Assembly (NCBI GenBank): GCA_002392385.1
Contig: DGGX01000042.1
Coordinates: forward strand, 1 to 13,819
Reading direction: 5' to 3'
Length of the DNA stretch: 13,819 bases
Source: Lachnospiraceae bacterium UBA3863
Lineage (GTDB): Bacteria; Bacillota; Clostridia; Lachnospirales; Lachnospiraceae
Shown: one piece after another, positions 6,188-13,317 of the stretch
How positions within the stretch are numbered: position 1 is the first letter of the stretch
How the letters are laid out: every line of letters starts with the position of its first letter
Translations under genes and position numbers: made by a program
Notes under the pieces: generated by a model
Databases searched by the model: none
The model's input: only the letters and a program-made list of their open reading frames with translations
What the model was told of the DNA's origin: nothing

Positions 6188-7948
6188 ATGGATGCAAACG
6201 GAGTGCTGAATCTGATCACGGGTCTGCTGAGCGGCATCGCGTTGTTCATTTTCGGCATGAATGTGATGAGCGAGTCCCTGACTCAGATCGCCGGCGGCAA
6301 GCTGAGCAGTGTCATAGACAAGGTGACGGGCAACCGCTACGCCGGCTGGGGATTTGGTACCGGCCTGGCTGTCTTCATGCAGTCCTCAGTCACCACCGTC
6401 ATGATGGTGGGTCTGGTCAATTCCGGGATCATGAAGGTGGCCCAGTCGGTGGGCGTCATGATCGGCGCCAACATGGGCACCACAGCCACTGCCTGGCTGC
6501 TGAGTCTGAACTCCCTGGGCGGCGCCTTCTGGATCAACCTGCTCAAGCCCTCCACCTTCACGCCTTTCCTGGCCATGGGCGGCATTCTCCTGCTCATGGT
6601 AGCGAAATCGAACCGCAACCGCACCATCGGCACCGTTATCGTGGGCTTCTCCGTCATGATGATCGGCATGAATCTCATGAGCAGCGCGGTGGAGCCTCTG
6701 CAGGAGGTCCCGGCCTTCAACGATCTCATGCTCAAATTCTCCAATCCCTTCCTGGGAGTTCTGGTGGGTATCCTGGCCACCTTCCTGATCCAGAGTTCTG
6801 CAGCTGCCATCGGTATCCTCCAGGCCCTTTCCATGTCGGTAGGGGTGAGCTACGGGATCGTGATCCCCTTCGTGTGCGGCGCCCAGATGGGCACCTGCAT
6901 GACCGCCATGCTGGTCTCCCTGGGATCCAACAACAACGGCAAGAGGGCGGCTCTGATCCACCTCTTCTACAATGTGATCCGCAATATAACCTTTATGGTC
7001 ATTTTCTACCTGATCCACATGACCGTAGGCGTTCCCCTGGTGGGACAGGCGGCTTCCGCCGTGGGCATCGCTGCCTTCCACAGCCTGATCAACGTGGCCG
7101 GCAGTGTGATCTTCCTGCCTCTGGGCGATCTGCTGGTCCGTCTGGTGGAGAAGGTCCTGCCCTTCAGCGAGGACGAGAAGCAGGAGCAGGCCGATACCCT
7201 TACCATCCTGAACCCTATCTTCCTGGCCAACCCGCCTTTTGCCATCGACCAGGTCCGCACGGGCACCGGCATGCTGGCAGACGTGGTGCAGGATTATTTT
7301 GCAGCTTATCTGAGGACACTGTCCTCTGAGGGGGCCGATGCCGCCGCAGAGGCCCAGGTCTCCCAGCTGGGACAGAAGGCGGCCCGCTACGCGGAACAGC
7401 TCCGCCGCTACTGCATCCGGATCTCGGGACAGCGCATGAATGAAGAGGCGGCCGCCGACCTTTCCTTCCTCCAGAGCACAGTGAATGACTTCAGGGAGAT
7501 CACGGACAAGGTCACCGGCATGCGGTCCAGCATCGCTCATTTCCGTAAGAGCGGCGGGGGCTTCTCGGAGGAGGCCACGCAGGATCTGAGCCTGTTCGGC
7601 AGCGCGGCCCAGGAGATCCTGGACATCACCGTGCAGGGCTACACCCTGGGCAACAAGCGTCTGGCCGGCACCATACAGGCTTATCGCGAGATCATCACGG
7701 ATATCCACGGAAAGATCAACAAGAAACACGTACGCAGACTCCACGGCGGAGTCTGCGACAGGGATAACAATCTGGTATTCTCTGAACTGGGCGCGGGCTA
7801 TGAGAGGATCATCGACCGCTGCGACAGTATCGCGGGTCATATGAAGATGCTGGTCACCGGCTCCGAGGAGCAGGACTACAGCGGACAGTATGAGACCGTC
7901 AAGAAGCTCTTCCGGGACAAGTATTCGATCCTGGAGGACGAGGACTGA
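6188..7948 (+). CDS. Na+/phosphate cotransporter with PhoU-like tail (NptA family)
   Basis: The 586-residue inner-membrane protein has the two inverted repeats of the NptA/PNaS family. The first carries FMQSSVTT (Gln65-Thr70) and GANMGTT (94-100); the second carries LIQSSAA (Gln202-Ser204) and GAQMGT (231-236). About eight to ten hydrophobic segments fill residues 5-315. From about residue 345 the protein is hydrophilic and helical, like PhoU, which usually tunes phosphate uptake. It should import phosphate with sodium. ATG 6188 is chosen because AAGGAG stands at 6171-6176, the protein then starts right at the first membrane helix, and the promoter at 6092-6120 lies inside any longer version starting at 6086. 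The gene converges on the WYL regulator with 30 bases between. No pho genes are adjacent. Confidence 0.93.
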   Translation: MDANGVLNLITGLLSGIALFIFGMNVMSESLTQIAGGKLSSVIDKVTGNRYAGWGFGTGLAVFMQSSVTTVMMVGLVNSGIMKVAQSVGVMIGANMGTTATAWLLSLNSLGGAFWINLLKPSTFTPFLAMGGILLLMVAKSNRNRTIGTVIVGFSVMMIGMNLMSSAVEPLQEVPAFNDLMLKFSNPFLGVLVGILATFLIQSSAAAIGILQALSMSVGVSYGIVIPFVCGAQMGTCMTAMLVSLGSNNNGKRAALIHLFYNVIRNITFMVIFYLIHMTVGVPLVGQAASAVGIAAFHSLINVAGSVIFLPLGDLLVRLVEKVLPFSEDEKQEQADTLTILNPIFLANPPFAIDQVRTGTGMLADVVQDYFAAYLRTLSSEGADAAAEAQVSQLGQKAARYAEQLRRYCIRISGQRMNEEAAADLSFLQSTVNDFREITDKVTGMRSSIAHFRKSGGGFSEEATQDLSLFGSAAQEILDITVQGYTLGNKRLAGTIQAYREIITDIHGKINKKHVRRLHGGVCDRDNNLVFSELGAGYERIIDRCDSIAGHMKMLVTGSEEQDYSGQYETVKKLFRDKYSILEDED

Positions 7949-7978
7949 GAAGGGCGGAGAGAAGAGTGAAGGTCCGCG

Positions 7979-8986
7979 TCAGTCCGCGGCGTACTGCCGG
8001 GACAGGCGCAGGATCTCCTGCCGCATCCTTTCCACGACATCGGCCGGCGCCGTGATCCGGATGTCATCCCCGAGGGCCATGATCCAGCCCAGGAACTGAC
8101 GGCTGACAGCCACGCTGACCACGGTCCTGAAATGACTGTCGTCCGTGGGAATGAGGAGAATATCCTTGCCGAAACGGTCGATGAGAACACCGGCCAGCTC
8201 ATTGGAAGCCTCCAGGGTGACACGGGTCTCCTCGCCGCCGAACATGCCGAAATGGCTCTTGCTGTAGTGGGCGGCGTTGAACTGGCGGAAGGCCTGCTGG
8301 CCCTCCCTTTTGTCCGGAAGAACGGAGATCTGCAGCATCTTGTCGACGCGGTAGTGCCTGATGGAGCCGGCAGCGGCATCGTAAGCCACCAGATAGTAGT
8401 TTTCATCGTCCCAGAGCAGGGCCCAGGGACTGACCTCGTACCAGGCACCGTCCCGGCGCAGCTCCATTTCCTTGCGGACGTTCCAGCGGTAGTATTTGAA
8501 ACGGATCCGGCAGCCGGCACCGATGGCGGTGTGGATCATGTCCACATTGTAGTAGATGCTCTCGTTCATGGTCTTGATCCGGCCGGAGATCATGACCTGG
8601 CGCTGGAGCTGACTGCCCTCATAGCGGCTGACCAGGCTCTCGAGCTTGTGGATCAGCTCGCCGGACTTCTTGTCCGTGATGAACTTGGCGGACTGGACAG
8701 AATCCACCAGGAGCTTGAGCTCCGGCAGTTCGAACATACGGCTCCCGATGTGGTATGTGTAATTGCGGCCGTCCTTGTCCGCAATGATGTCGATCCCGAA
8801 ATGCCGCAGTTCCTCCAGGTCCAGATAGAGGGTCTTGCGGTCCGCGTTGACGCCGCGGGCAGACAGAGCGGAGATGATCTCCGCCATGGTCAGCGCGTGG
8901 GTGTCGTCGGTCTCCTGCATGAAGATCTGGGCCAGATAGAGGAGTTTCAGTTTCTGATTATCGCCTTTGCGTTCTCTTTTAGCCAT
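7979..8986 (-). CDS. WYL-domain transcriptional regulator
   Basis: The 335-residue protein begins with a DeoR-like helix-turn-helix, LTMAEIISALSARGV followed by NADRKTLYLDLEEL (about residues 32-60). The WYL domain follows, recognised by WYEVSPWALLWDDENYYLVAYD-type sequence (about 182-203), then a C-terminal WCX-like extension (about 250-335). WYL domains bind small ligands or nucleic acid and switch such regulators; many control stress or defence genes. On the minus strand GGAGG (8993-8997) stands six bases before the ATG. The gene is divergent from the Nim-like flavoprotein, with both start regions sharing an 82-base gap, so that gene is the first candidate target. Its ligand cannot be told. 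No defence genes are visible nearby. Confidence 0.92.
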   Translation of the reverse strand: MAKRERKGDNQKLKLLYLAQIFMQETDDTHALTMAEIISALSARGVNADRKTLYLDLEELRHFGIDIIADKDGRNYTYHIGSRMFELPELKLLVDSVQSAKFITDKKSGELIHKLESLVSRYEGSQLQRQVMISGRIKTMNESIYYNVDMIHTAIGAGCRIRFKYYRWNVRKEMELRRDGAWYEVSPWALLWDDENYYLVAYDAAAGSIRHYRVDKMLQISVLPDKREGQQAFRQFNAAHYSKSHFGMFGGEETRVTLEASNELAGVLIDRFGKDILLIPTDDSHFRTVVSVAVSRQFLGWIMALGDDIRITAPADVVERMRQEILRLSRQYAAD

Positions 8987-9027
8987 TGAGGACCTCCGAA
9001 AGAAGGATGCTTCCCGGTTGCAGCTTC

Positions 9028-9036
9028 AGTATAACA
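9028..9036 (-). promoter_or_regulatory. Extended -10 promoter for the WYL regulator
   Basis: Read on the minus strand this is TGT-TATACT, five of six matches to the -10 consensus plus the TGN extension. The start would fall near 9021, about 35 bases before the WYL start codon. On the plus strand the same AT island reads TATAAC (9030-9035) and may serve the divergent flavoprotein, which would make the two promoters mutually exclusive. Confidence 0.5.
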
Positions 9037-9068
9037 CAGCCGTGTACTTTGAAAGGAAAGAAAACCAT

Positions 9069-9593
9069 ATGTTCCGAAAGATGAGACGTTTCCGGCAGCA
9101 GCTGGACCGGAGTGAGTGTGAGCAGATCCTTAAGACAGCGACCTCCGGTGTGCTGGCGGTCTATGGCGATGACGGCTATCCCTACGCGGTGCCGGTCAGC
9201 CACGTCTATCATGACGGGAAGATCTACTTCCACTGCGCCAGGCAGGGCCATAAGATCGATGCCATTCGCCGCTGCGCCAAGGTCTCCTTCTGTGTCATCG
9301 CCCAGGACCGGGTGATGCCCAGAGAGCGCACCACCGCCTATATCAGCGTGATCGCCTTCGGCACGGCCAGGATCATCGACGACGAACCGGGACTGCGCAA
9401 GATCGCCGGCCTTGTGGGCGAGAAGTATTCTCATGATTTTCCCGAGGAATGCAGGCAGGAGACGGAAGAGGTGATCGCCGCCAATACCATGTACGGGGTG
9501 GAGATCACGGTGGATCACATGACGGGCAAGTGCGGCCTTGAGGTCATGAAAGAGAGAAGGGAAGCGCAGGCGGGATCGCCTGGCGTTGATTAA
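9069..9593 (+). CDS. Nim-like pyridoxamine 5'-phosphate oxidase family flavoprotein
   Basis: The 174-residue protein starts MFRKMRRFRQQLDRSECEQI, the usual opening of the 5-nitroimidazole-resistance (Nim)-like branch of the FMN-binding split barrel. GYPYAVPVSHVYHDGKIYFH (36-55) and ARQGHKIDAI (57-66) form the cofactor-binding strands. It is a cytoplasmic, probably dimeric, FMN or haem-binding protein. Nim proteins reduce nitroimidazoles to harmless amines, but most chromosomal relatives in gut Clostridia have unknown substrates, so drug resistance should not be assumed. I chose ATG 9069 over an upstream in-frame start at 8967 because AAAGGA precedes it (9052-9057). The longer version would also run over the WYL start and both promoters. 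It is divergent from the WYL regulator. Confidence 0.88.
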   Translation: MFRKMRRFRQQLDRSECEQILKTATSGVLAVYGDDGYPYAVPVSHVYHDGKIYFHCARQGHKIDAIRRCAKVSFCVIAQDRVMPRERTTAYISVIAFGTARIIDDEPGLRKIAGLVGEKYSHDFPEECRQETEEVIAANTMYGVEITVDHMTGKCGLEVMKERREAQAGSPGVD

Positions 9594-9614
9594 GGCAAGA
9601 GACACGATTATAAT
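9586..9614 (+). promoter_or_regulatory. Sigma-A promoter of the signalling fusion/PHP/cysteine synthase operon
   Basis: TTGATT (9586-9591) and a perfect TATAAT (9609-9614) are 17 bases apart. The -35 box overlaps the TAA stop of the Nim-like gene. The predicted start near 9621 leaves a GC-rich leader of about 90 bases before the fusion gene. That leader contains short self-complementary GGCC blocks (about 9671-9681) but no structure I can name. Confidence 0.75.
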
Positions 9615-9710
9615 GGAAACCGGATCCTGCACCGCAGGCCGTCCCCGCCATATAAAGCGAGGCCGCCGGCCCGGAAGGACAGGAAAAGAGAGTTTACCGG
9701 AGGTAGAAGT

Positions 9711-11300
9711 ATGGGAACAGGCACACAGCCGGGCGAAATCGTAAGGGTCGAACTTAAGGGCCGGATCGATTCCAACAATGCCGCGGAAAGGGAGAAAGAG
9801 ATCCTGGAGCAGATCCGCGGCCGGGAGACGCTCCCTCTGGAATTGTGCGCATCCGGGCTGACCTACATCTCCAGCGCCGGACTCCGCGTGCTGCTGCATA
9901 TCAAGAAGACAGTGCCCGAACTGCGGATCACCGATGTGACCAATGAGGTCTATGAGATCCTGGAGATGACAGGCTTCACACAGATGATGACGGTGGAGAA
10001 GGCCTACCGCAGTGTCTCCGTGGAGGGCTGCGAGGAGATCGGCCGGGGCGCCAACGGCACCCTCTACCGGATCGACACGGACAACGTGGTCAAGGTCTAC
10101 AACAACGCCGACGCCCTCGACGAGATCCGGCACGAGACGGACGTGGCCCGCAAGGCCCTGATCCTGGGGATCCCCACGGCCATCCCCTATGATGTGGTCA
10201 GGGTGGGCGATCACTACGGTTCGGTGTTCGAGCTTCTGAACGCCCGCTCCTTCTCGGAGATCCTGCTCAAGGAGCCGGACAAGTTCGACTGGTGCGTGGA
10301 TGAGTATGTCAAGATGCTCCACAAGATCCACGGGACCCTGGTGCCGGCCGGCGACCTGCCGGATTTCCGTGAGACGGCCCTGGGCTGGACGGACTTCCTC
10401 AAGGACTATCTGCCCGGACCCGTCTGGGACAAGCTGCGCGCCCTGGTGGAGGCCGTCCCCCACGATGACCACATGATCCACGGGGATTTCCACACCAAGA
10501 ATCTGGAACTGCAGGGGGATGAAGTCCTCCTGATCGACATGGACACCCTGTCCGTGGGCCATCCCATCTTCGAACTGGGATCCATGTACAACGGTTTTGT
10601 CGGCTATTATGAGTACGATCACGAGGAGATCAAGAAATTCCAGGGATACGACTTTGAGACCGGCAGACGCTTCTGGAACAGCGCTCTGGCCGCCTATCTG
10701 CGGACGGAGGACCCGGACAGGCTCCGGGAGGTGGAGGACAAGGCCAGGATCCTGGGCTATGCACGCATGATCCGGCGCCTGATCCGCCGGGGCGGTCTGG
10801 ATACGGAGAAGGGCAAGATCGATTTCTGGACCCGGGAGCTGACAGAGCTTGTGGACCGCACGGACAGTCTGCTCTTCACGGCGGACGCGCCGGCCGAGGA
10901 GCTGGATATCGAAGCCGTGAGAGAGAATCTCCCCAAGGTGCTGGCCTATGTGGATGAGAAGCTCAATTCGGTGGGCTGCCCTGCCAAGGCCCAGATGCAG
11001 ATCGCGCTGGCCGTGGAGGAGATCTTCATCAACATTTCGGAATATGCCTATGCCCCGGACAAGGGCATGGCGACGGTCAGGGTCGAGGTCTCGGAGAAGC
11101 CCATTTGCGTGAAGATCATCTTCACGGACCACGGCAAGCCCTATGATCCTGTAGCCAGGGAGGACCCGGACGTGACACTGCCCGCCCATGCGCGCGGTGT
11201 GGGCGGCCTGGGCATCTTCCTGGTCAAAAAGACCATGGACGACGTGAATTACGAGTACAAGGACGGTCAGAACATTCTGACCCTGAAAAAGAATCTGTGA
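9711..11300 (+). CDS. STAS - phosphotransferase-like kinase - RsbW-like ATPase fusion
   Basis: The 529-residue soluble protein joins three domains. Residues 6-100 are a STAS domain like SpoIIAA/RsbV; Ser55 in YISSAGLRVL aligns with the phosphoserine of SpoIIAA, and Ser54 replaces the aspartate before it. Residues 105-385 are an aminoglycoside-phosphotransferase-like kinase close to the TIGR02172 type: GRGANGTLYR loop, Lys128, catalytic HGDFHTKN (Asp259, Asn264) and metal-binding LIDMD (Asp276). Residues 400-529 are a GHKL ATPase like RsbW/SpoIIAB, with N box EEIFIN (Glu437, Asn441), FTDHG (Asp473) and GVGGLGIFLV (496-505). All three active sites look intact. RsbW-type kinases phosphorylate STAS partners and capture sigma factors, so this may be a self-contained partner switch. 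GGAGGT (9699-9704) sets the start. No sigma factor gene lies in the window. Confidence 0.88.
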   Translation: MGTGTQPGEIVRVELKGRIDSNNAAEREKEILEQIRGRETLPLELCASGLTYISSAGLRVLLHIKKTVPELRITDVTNEVYEILEMTGFTQMMTVEKAYRSVSVEGCEEIGRGANGTLYRIDTDNVVKVYNNADALDEIRHETDVARKALILGIPTAIPYDVVRVGDHYGSVFELLNARSFSEILLKEPDKFDWCVDEYVKMLHKIHGTLVPAGDLPDFRETALGWTDFLKDYLPGPVWDKLRALVEAVPHDDHMIHGDFHTKNLELQGDEVLLIDMDTLSVGHPIFELGSMYNGFVGYYEYDHEEIKKFQGYDFETGRRFWNSALAAYLRTEDPDRLREVEDKARILGYARMIRRLIRRGGLDTEKGKIDFWTRELTELVDRTDSLLFTADAPAEELDIEAVRENLPKVLAYVDEKLNSVGCPAKAQMQIALAVEEIFINISEYAYAPDKGMATVRVEVSEKPICVKIIFTDHGKPYDPVAREDPDVTLPAHARGVGGLGIFLVKKTMDDVNYEYKDGQNILTLKKNL

Positions 11301-11323
11301 GCTTTCAAGAAGAATCTGTGAGC
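11286..11323 (+). repeat. 17-bp direct repeat at the gene junction
   Basis: AARAAGAATCTGTGAGC occurs at 11286-11302 and 11307-11323, matching at 16 of 17 bases with a 21-base period. The first copy holds the TGA stop of the fusion gene overlapped by a GTG; the second places another in-frame GTG just before the ATG of the PHP gene. It looks like a small tandem duplication of the stop/start junction. Confidence 0.85.
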
Positions 11324-12271
11324 ATGGAGAGAGATACGGACAGACCGGCCGTCCCGGCAGAATACAGGGCGCCTTACGCACCCGCCTGGTGCGTGGACCT
11401 GCACATGCACACCACGGTCTCGGACGGAACAGATACCCCGGAGCAGCTGCTTGCCAATGTGAAGAAGGCGGGAATACGGCTTTTCTCCGTGACGGATCAC
11501 GATGCCATCTACGGGGCTGAGGTGCTGGCCCGGGTCCTGGAGCCGGAGGATCCGCTGCTCCTGTCCGGCGTGGAGTTCTCCTGCAAGGACACCCTGGGCA
11601 AATATCATATTCTGGGCTATGGCTATGACCCGGAGGCCGCGGCCATCCGCAAGATGGTGGAGGTGAGCCACGGCTACAGGATCGAAAAGGTCCTGGGAAG
11701 ACTGGCCAGGCTGCGGGAGGAATTCGGCATCGAATTCCCCGATGAGGACCTCCGGACCCTGATGGCCATGCACAACCCGGGCAAGCCTCATATCGGGAAC
11801 CTCATGGTCAGACACGGCTATGCGCCCGACCGGGGCACGGCGATCAAGGAATACATCAACAAGGTCCATTTCCGCGGCAGGTATGTGGCGCCGGAGGAGG
11901 CCATCCAGGCCATCCTCAAGAGCGGGGGCATCCCCATCCTGGCTCACCCCTCCTACGGGAGCGGGGACGAGCTGATCGTGGGCGACGAGATGGAAGAGCG
12001 TCTGCGCCGGCTGCTGGAATTCGGTATTCAGGGAGTGGAGGCTTTTTATTCCGGTTTCTCCGACAAGCTGATCGCCGAGCAGCTGACACTGGCGGACAGA
12101 TATCATCTGTATGTGACGGCCGGCAGTGACTATCACGGCAGCAACAAGATGATCGAGCTCGGAGAGAACAACCTTCCGCAGCAGGAGCCTCTGCCGGAAG
12201 GACTGACGCGTTTCCTGGAGGCGGCAGAGCCCAGGATGATCAGAGGACGCGGCAGGGAGGAGGAGAGATGA
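11324..12271 (+). CDS. PHP-domain phosphoesterase (YciV/RNase AM-like)
   Basis: The 315-residue cytoplasmic enzyme has the full PHP metal site: DLHMHT (His27, His29), Asp34, TDHD (Asp58, His59), GVEFS (Glu84), KPHIG (His156), LAHPS (His208) and GSDYH (Asp269, His271). The middle insert [19 protein letters not shown], before YVAPEEAIQ, is the pattern of the YciV/TrpH group. That group includes 3',5'-nucleoside bisphosphate phosphatase (acting on pAp) and the 5'-3' exonuclease RNase AM. A pAp phosphatase would suit the overlapping cysteine synthase gene. The start is uncertain: ATG 11324 has only weak AAGAAG upstream, and GTG 11297 would overlap the previous stop and add nine residues. Either way translation is probably coupled to the fusion gene. 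The C-terminus is Arg/Glu-rich. Confidence 0.9.
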   Translation: MERDTDRPAVPAEYRAPYAPAWCVDLHMHTTVSDGTDTPEQLLANVKKAGIRLFSVTDHDAIYGAEVLARVLEPEDPLLLSGVEFSCKDTLGKYHILGYGYDPEAAAIRKMVEVSHGYRIEKVLGRLARLREEFGIEFPDEDLRTLMAMHNPGKPHIGNLMVRHGYAPDRGTAIKEYINKVHFRGRYVAPEEAIQAILKSGGIPILAHPSYGSGDELIVGDEMEERLRRLLEFGIQGVEAFYSGFSDKLIAEQLTLADRYHLYVTAGSDYHGSNKMIELGENNLPQQEPLPEGLTRFLEAAEPRMIRGRGREEER

Positions 12272-13200
12272 GCGGTATCTGCAGGGACATTACGGATCTG
12301 ATCGGGGGGACCCCGCTGATGGAGGCGGGCCGCATTGAGAGCAGGCTGGGCCTGAAGGCGACCATCCTTCTGAAGCTGGAATATCTCAATCCCGCCGGCA
12401 GCACCAAGGACAGAGCGGCCCTCTATATGATCGAGGACGCCGAGAAGAAGGGCCTTCTGAAGGAAGGTTCGGTGATCATAGAGCCCACGTCGGGCAATAC
12501 CGGGATCGGCCTGGCCGCCATCGCGGCCGCCCGGGGCTACAGGATCATTCTGACCATGCCGGAGACCATGAGCGCCGAGAGACGGAACATCCTCCGGGCC
12601 TACGGCGCGGAGCTGGTACTGACGGACGGCGCCCGGGGCATGCAGGGAGCCATCGACAGGGCGGAGGAGCTGGCGGCGGAGATCCCCGGAAGCTTCATTC
12701 CGGGACAGTTCGTCAATCCCGCCAACGCGGCGGCCCACAGGGAGACCACCGGACCGGAGATCTGGAGAGATGCCGGCGGCCGGGTGGACATCTTCGTTGC
12801 GGGCGTGGGCACCGGCGGCACACTGACGGGTGTCGGTGAATATCTCAAGGCACAGGATCCTTCGGTCAGAGTGGTGGCCATGGAGCCGGCCGGTTCTCCC
12901 GTTCTCTCCCAGGGACGGGCGGGGGCTCACGGCCTGCAGGGGATCGGCGCGGGCTTCGTACCGGCCGTCCTCAACACCTCCGTTTATGATGAAGTGGTGA
13001 CCGTCACGGAGGAGGAGGCCTACGCGGCCGCCCGTCTCCTGGCGACGGCCGAGGGCATCTCCGTGGGCATCTCTTCCGGCGCGGCTCTCCATGCCGCCAT
13101 CGAACTGGCGCGGAGACCGGAGAACGCGGGCAGGGTGATCGTGGCCCTTATGCCCGACAGCGGAGACAGGTATTATTCCACACCGCTCTTTACGGTGTGA
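12268..13200 (+). CDS. cysK: Cysteine synthase (O-acetylserine sulfhydrylase)
   Basis: The 310-residue protein is a fold-type II PLP enzyme of normal length. Lys47 in [11 protein letters not shown] forms the Schiff base, TSGNTG (74-79) binds the substrate carboxylate, GTGGT (181-185) holds the cofactor phosphate, and GISSGA (267-272) with PDSGDRY completes the site. It should make cysteine from O-acetylserine and sulfide in the cytoplasm. The usual NPGGSVKDR appears here as NPAGSTKDR, still within family range. Cystathionine beta-synthase-like or O-phosphoserine-using relatives share these motifs, so substrate choice is not certain. Its ATG overlaps the PHP stop as ATGA, with GGGAGGAGGAG upstream, which indicates tight coupling. 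A strong terminator follows 20 bases after the stop. No cysE is present in the window. Confidence 0.93.
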   Translation: MSGICRDITDLIGGTPLMEAGRIESRLGLKATILLKLEYLNPAGSTKDRAALYMIEDAEKKGLLKEGSVIIEPTSGNTGIGLAAIAAARGYRIILTMPETMSAERRNILRAYGAELVLTDGARGMQGAIDRAEELAAEIPGSFIPGQFVNPANAAAHRETTGPEIWRDAGGRVDIFVAGVGTGGTLTGVGEYLKAQDPSVRVVAMEPAGSPVLSQGRAGAHGLQGIGAGFVPAVLNTSVYDEVVTVTEEEAYAAARLLATAEGISVGISSGAALHAAIELARRPENAGRVIVALMPDSGDRYYSTPLFTV

Positions 13201-13220
13201 TCGAACAGGAAGGGCTGCAA

Positions 13221-13246
13221 AGAGGGGCAGGCACTGCCCCTTTTTT
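13221..13246 (+). terminator. Intrinsic terminator after cysK
   Basis: GGGGCAG (13224-13230), a GCA loop and CTGCCCC (13234-13240) form a perfect seven-pair hairpin. It is extended by A-T pairs at the base and followed by six Ts. It closes the fusion/PHP/cysteine synthase operon and insulates the next gene. Confidence 0.93.
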
Positions 13247-13248
13247 GT

Positions 13249-13277
13249 TACACAAAGTAAAGGGTTTGTGTTATAGT
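13249..13277 (+). promoter_or_regulatory. Promoter of the sufC-like gene
   Basis: TACACA (13249-13254) and TATAGT (13272-13277) are 17 bases apart, and TGT directly before the -10 adds the extended -10 element. The start would be near 13284. The -10 lies inside the left arm of an inverted repeat (13268-13301), so a repressor bound there would block the polymerase. Confidence 0.65.
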
Positions 13278-13301
13278 CAGAATCGGACTAGACTATGACA
13301 C
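13268..13301. promoter_or_regulatory. 11-bp inverted repeat over the sufC promoter, possible operator
   Basis: GTGTTATAGTC (13268-13278) and GACTATGACAC (13291-13301) are reverse complements at 10 of 11 positions around a 12-base spacer. The spacer ends in GACTA, giving a tandem GACTAGACTA. The repeat covers the -10 box and start site and ends just before the ribosome site. Rrf2/IscR-type regulators often control suf genes, but the half-sites here do not match the IscR consensus order, so the binding protein is unknown. Confidence 0.55.
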
Positions 13302-13317
13302 CGGAGGTGAATATAAA

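Noticed and set aside
6386..7840. A 484-codon minus-strand frame opposite the phosphate cotransporter
   Set aside because: Its His/Asp/Gly-rich composition is the mirror of membrane-helix codons; no domain or ribosome site is visible.
7974..7989. CCGCG-N6-CGCGG hairpin at the convergent junction after the cotransporter
   Set aside because: The five-pair stem has no T run on either side and includes WYL codons, so it is not convincing as a terminator.
8967..9068. Longer start for the Nim-like protein
   Set aside because: It would overlap the start of the divergent WYL gene and the shared promoter region; family members begin at the MFRKMRR sequence.
8979..11381. An 800-codon open frame on the minus strand opposite the Nim-like and fusion genes
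   Set aside because: It lies antisense to genes with clear domains, shows no recognisable motif, and is the kind of long frame that GC-rich codon use creates on the opposite strand.
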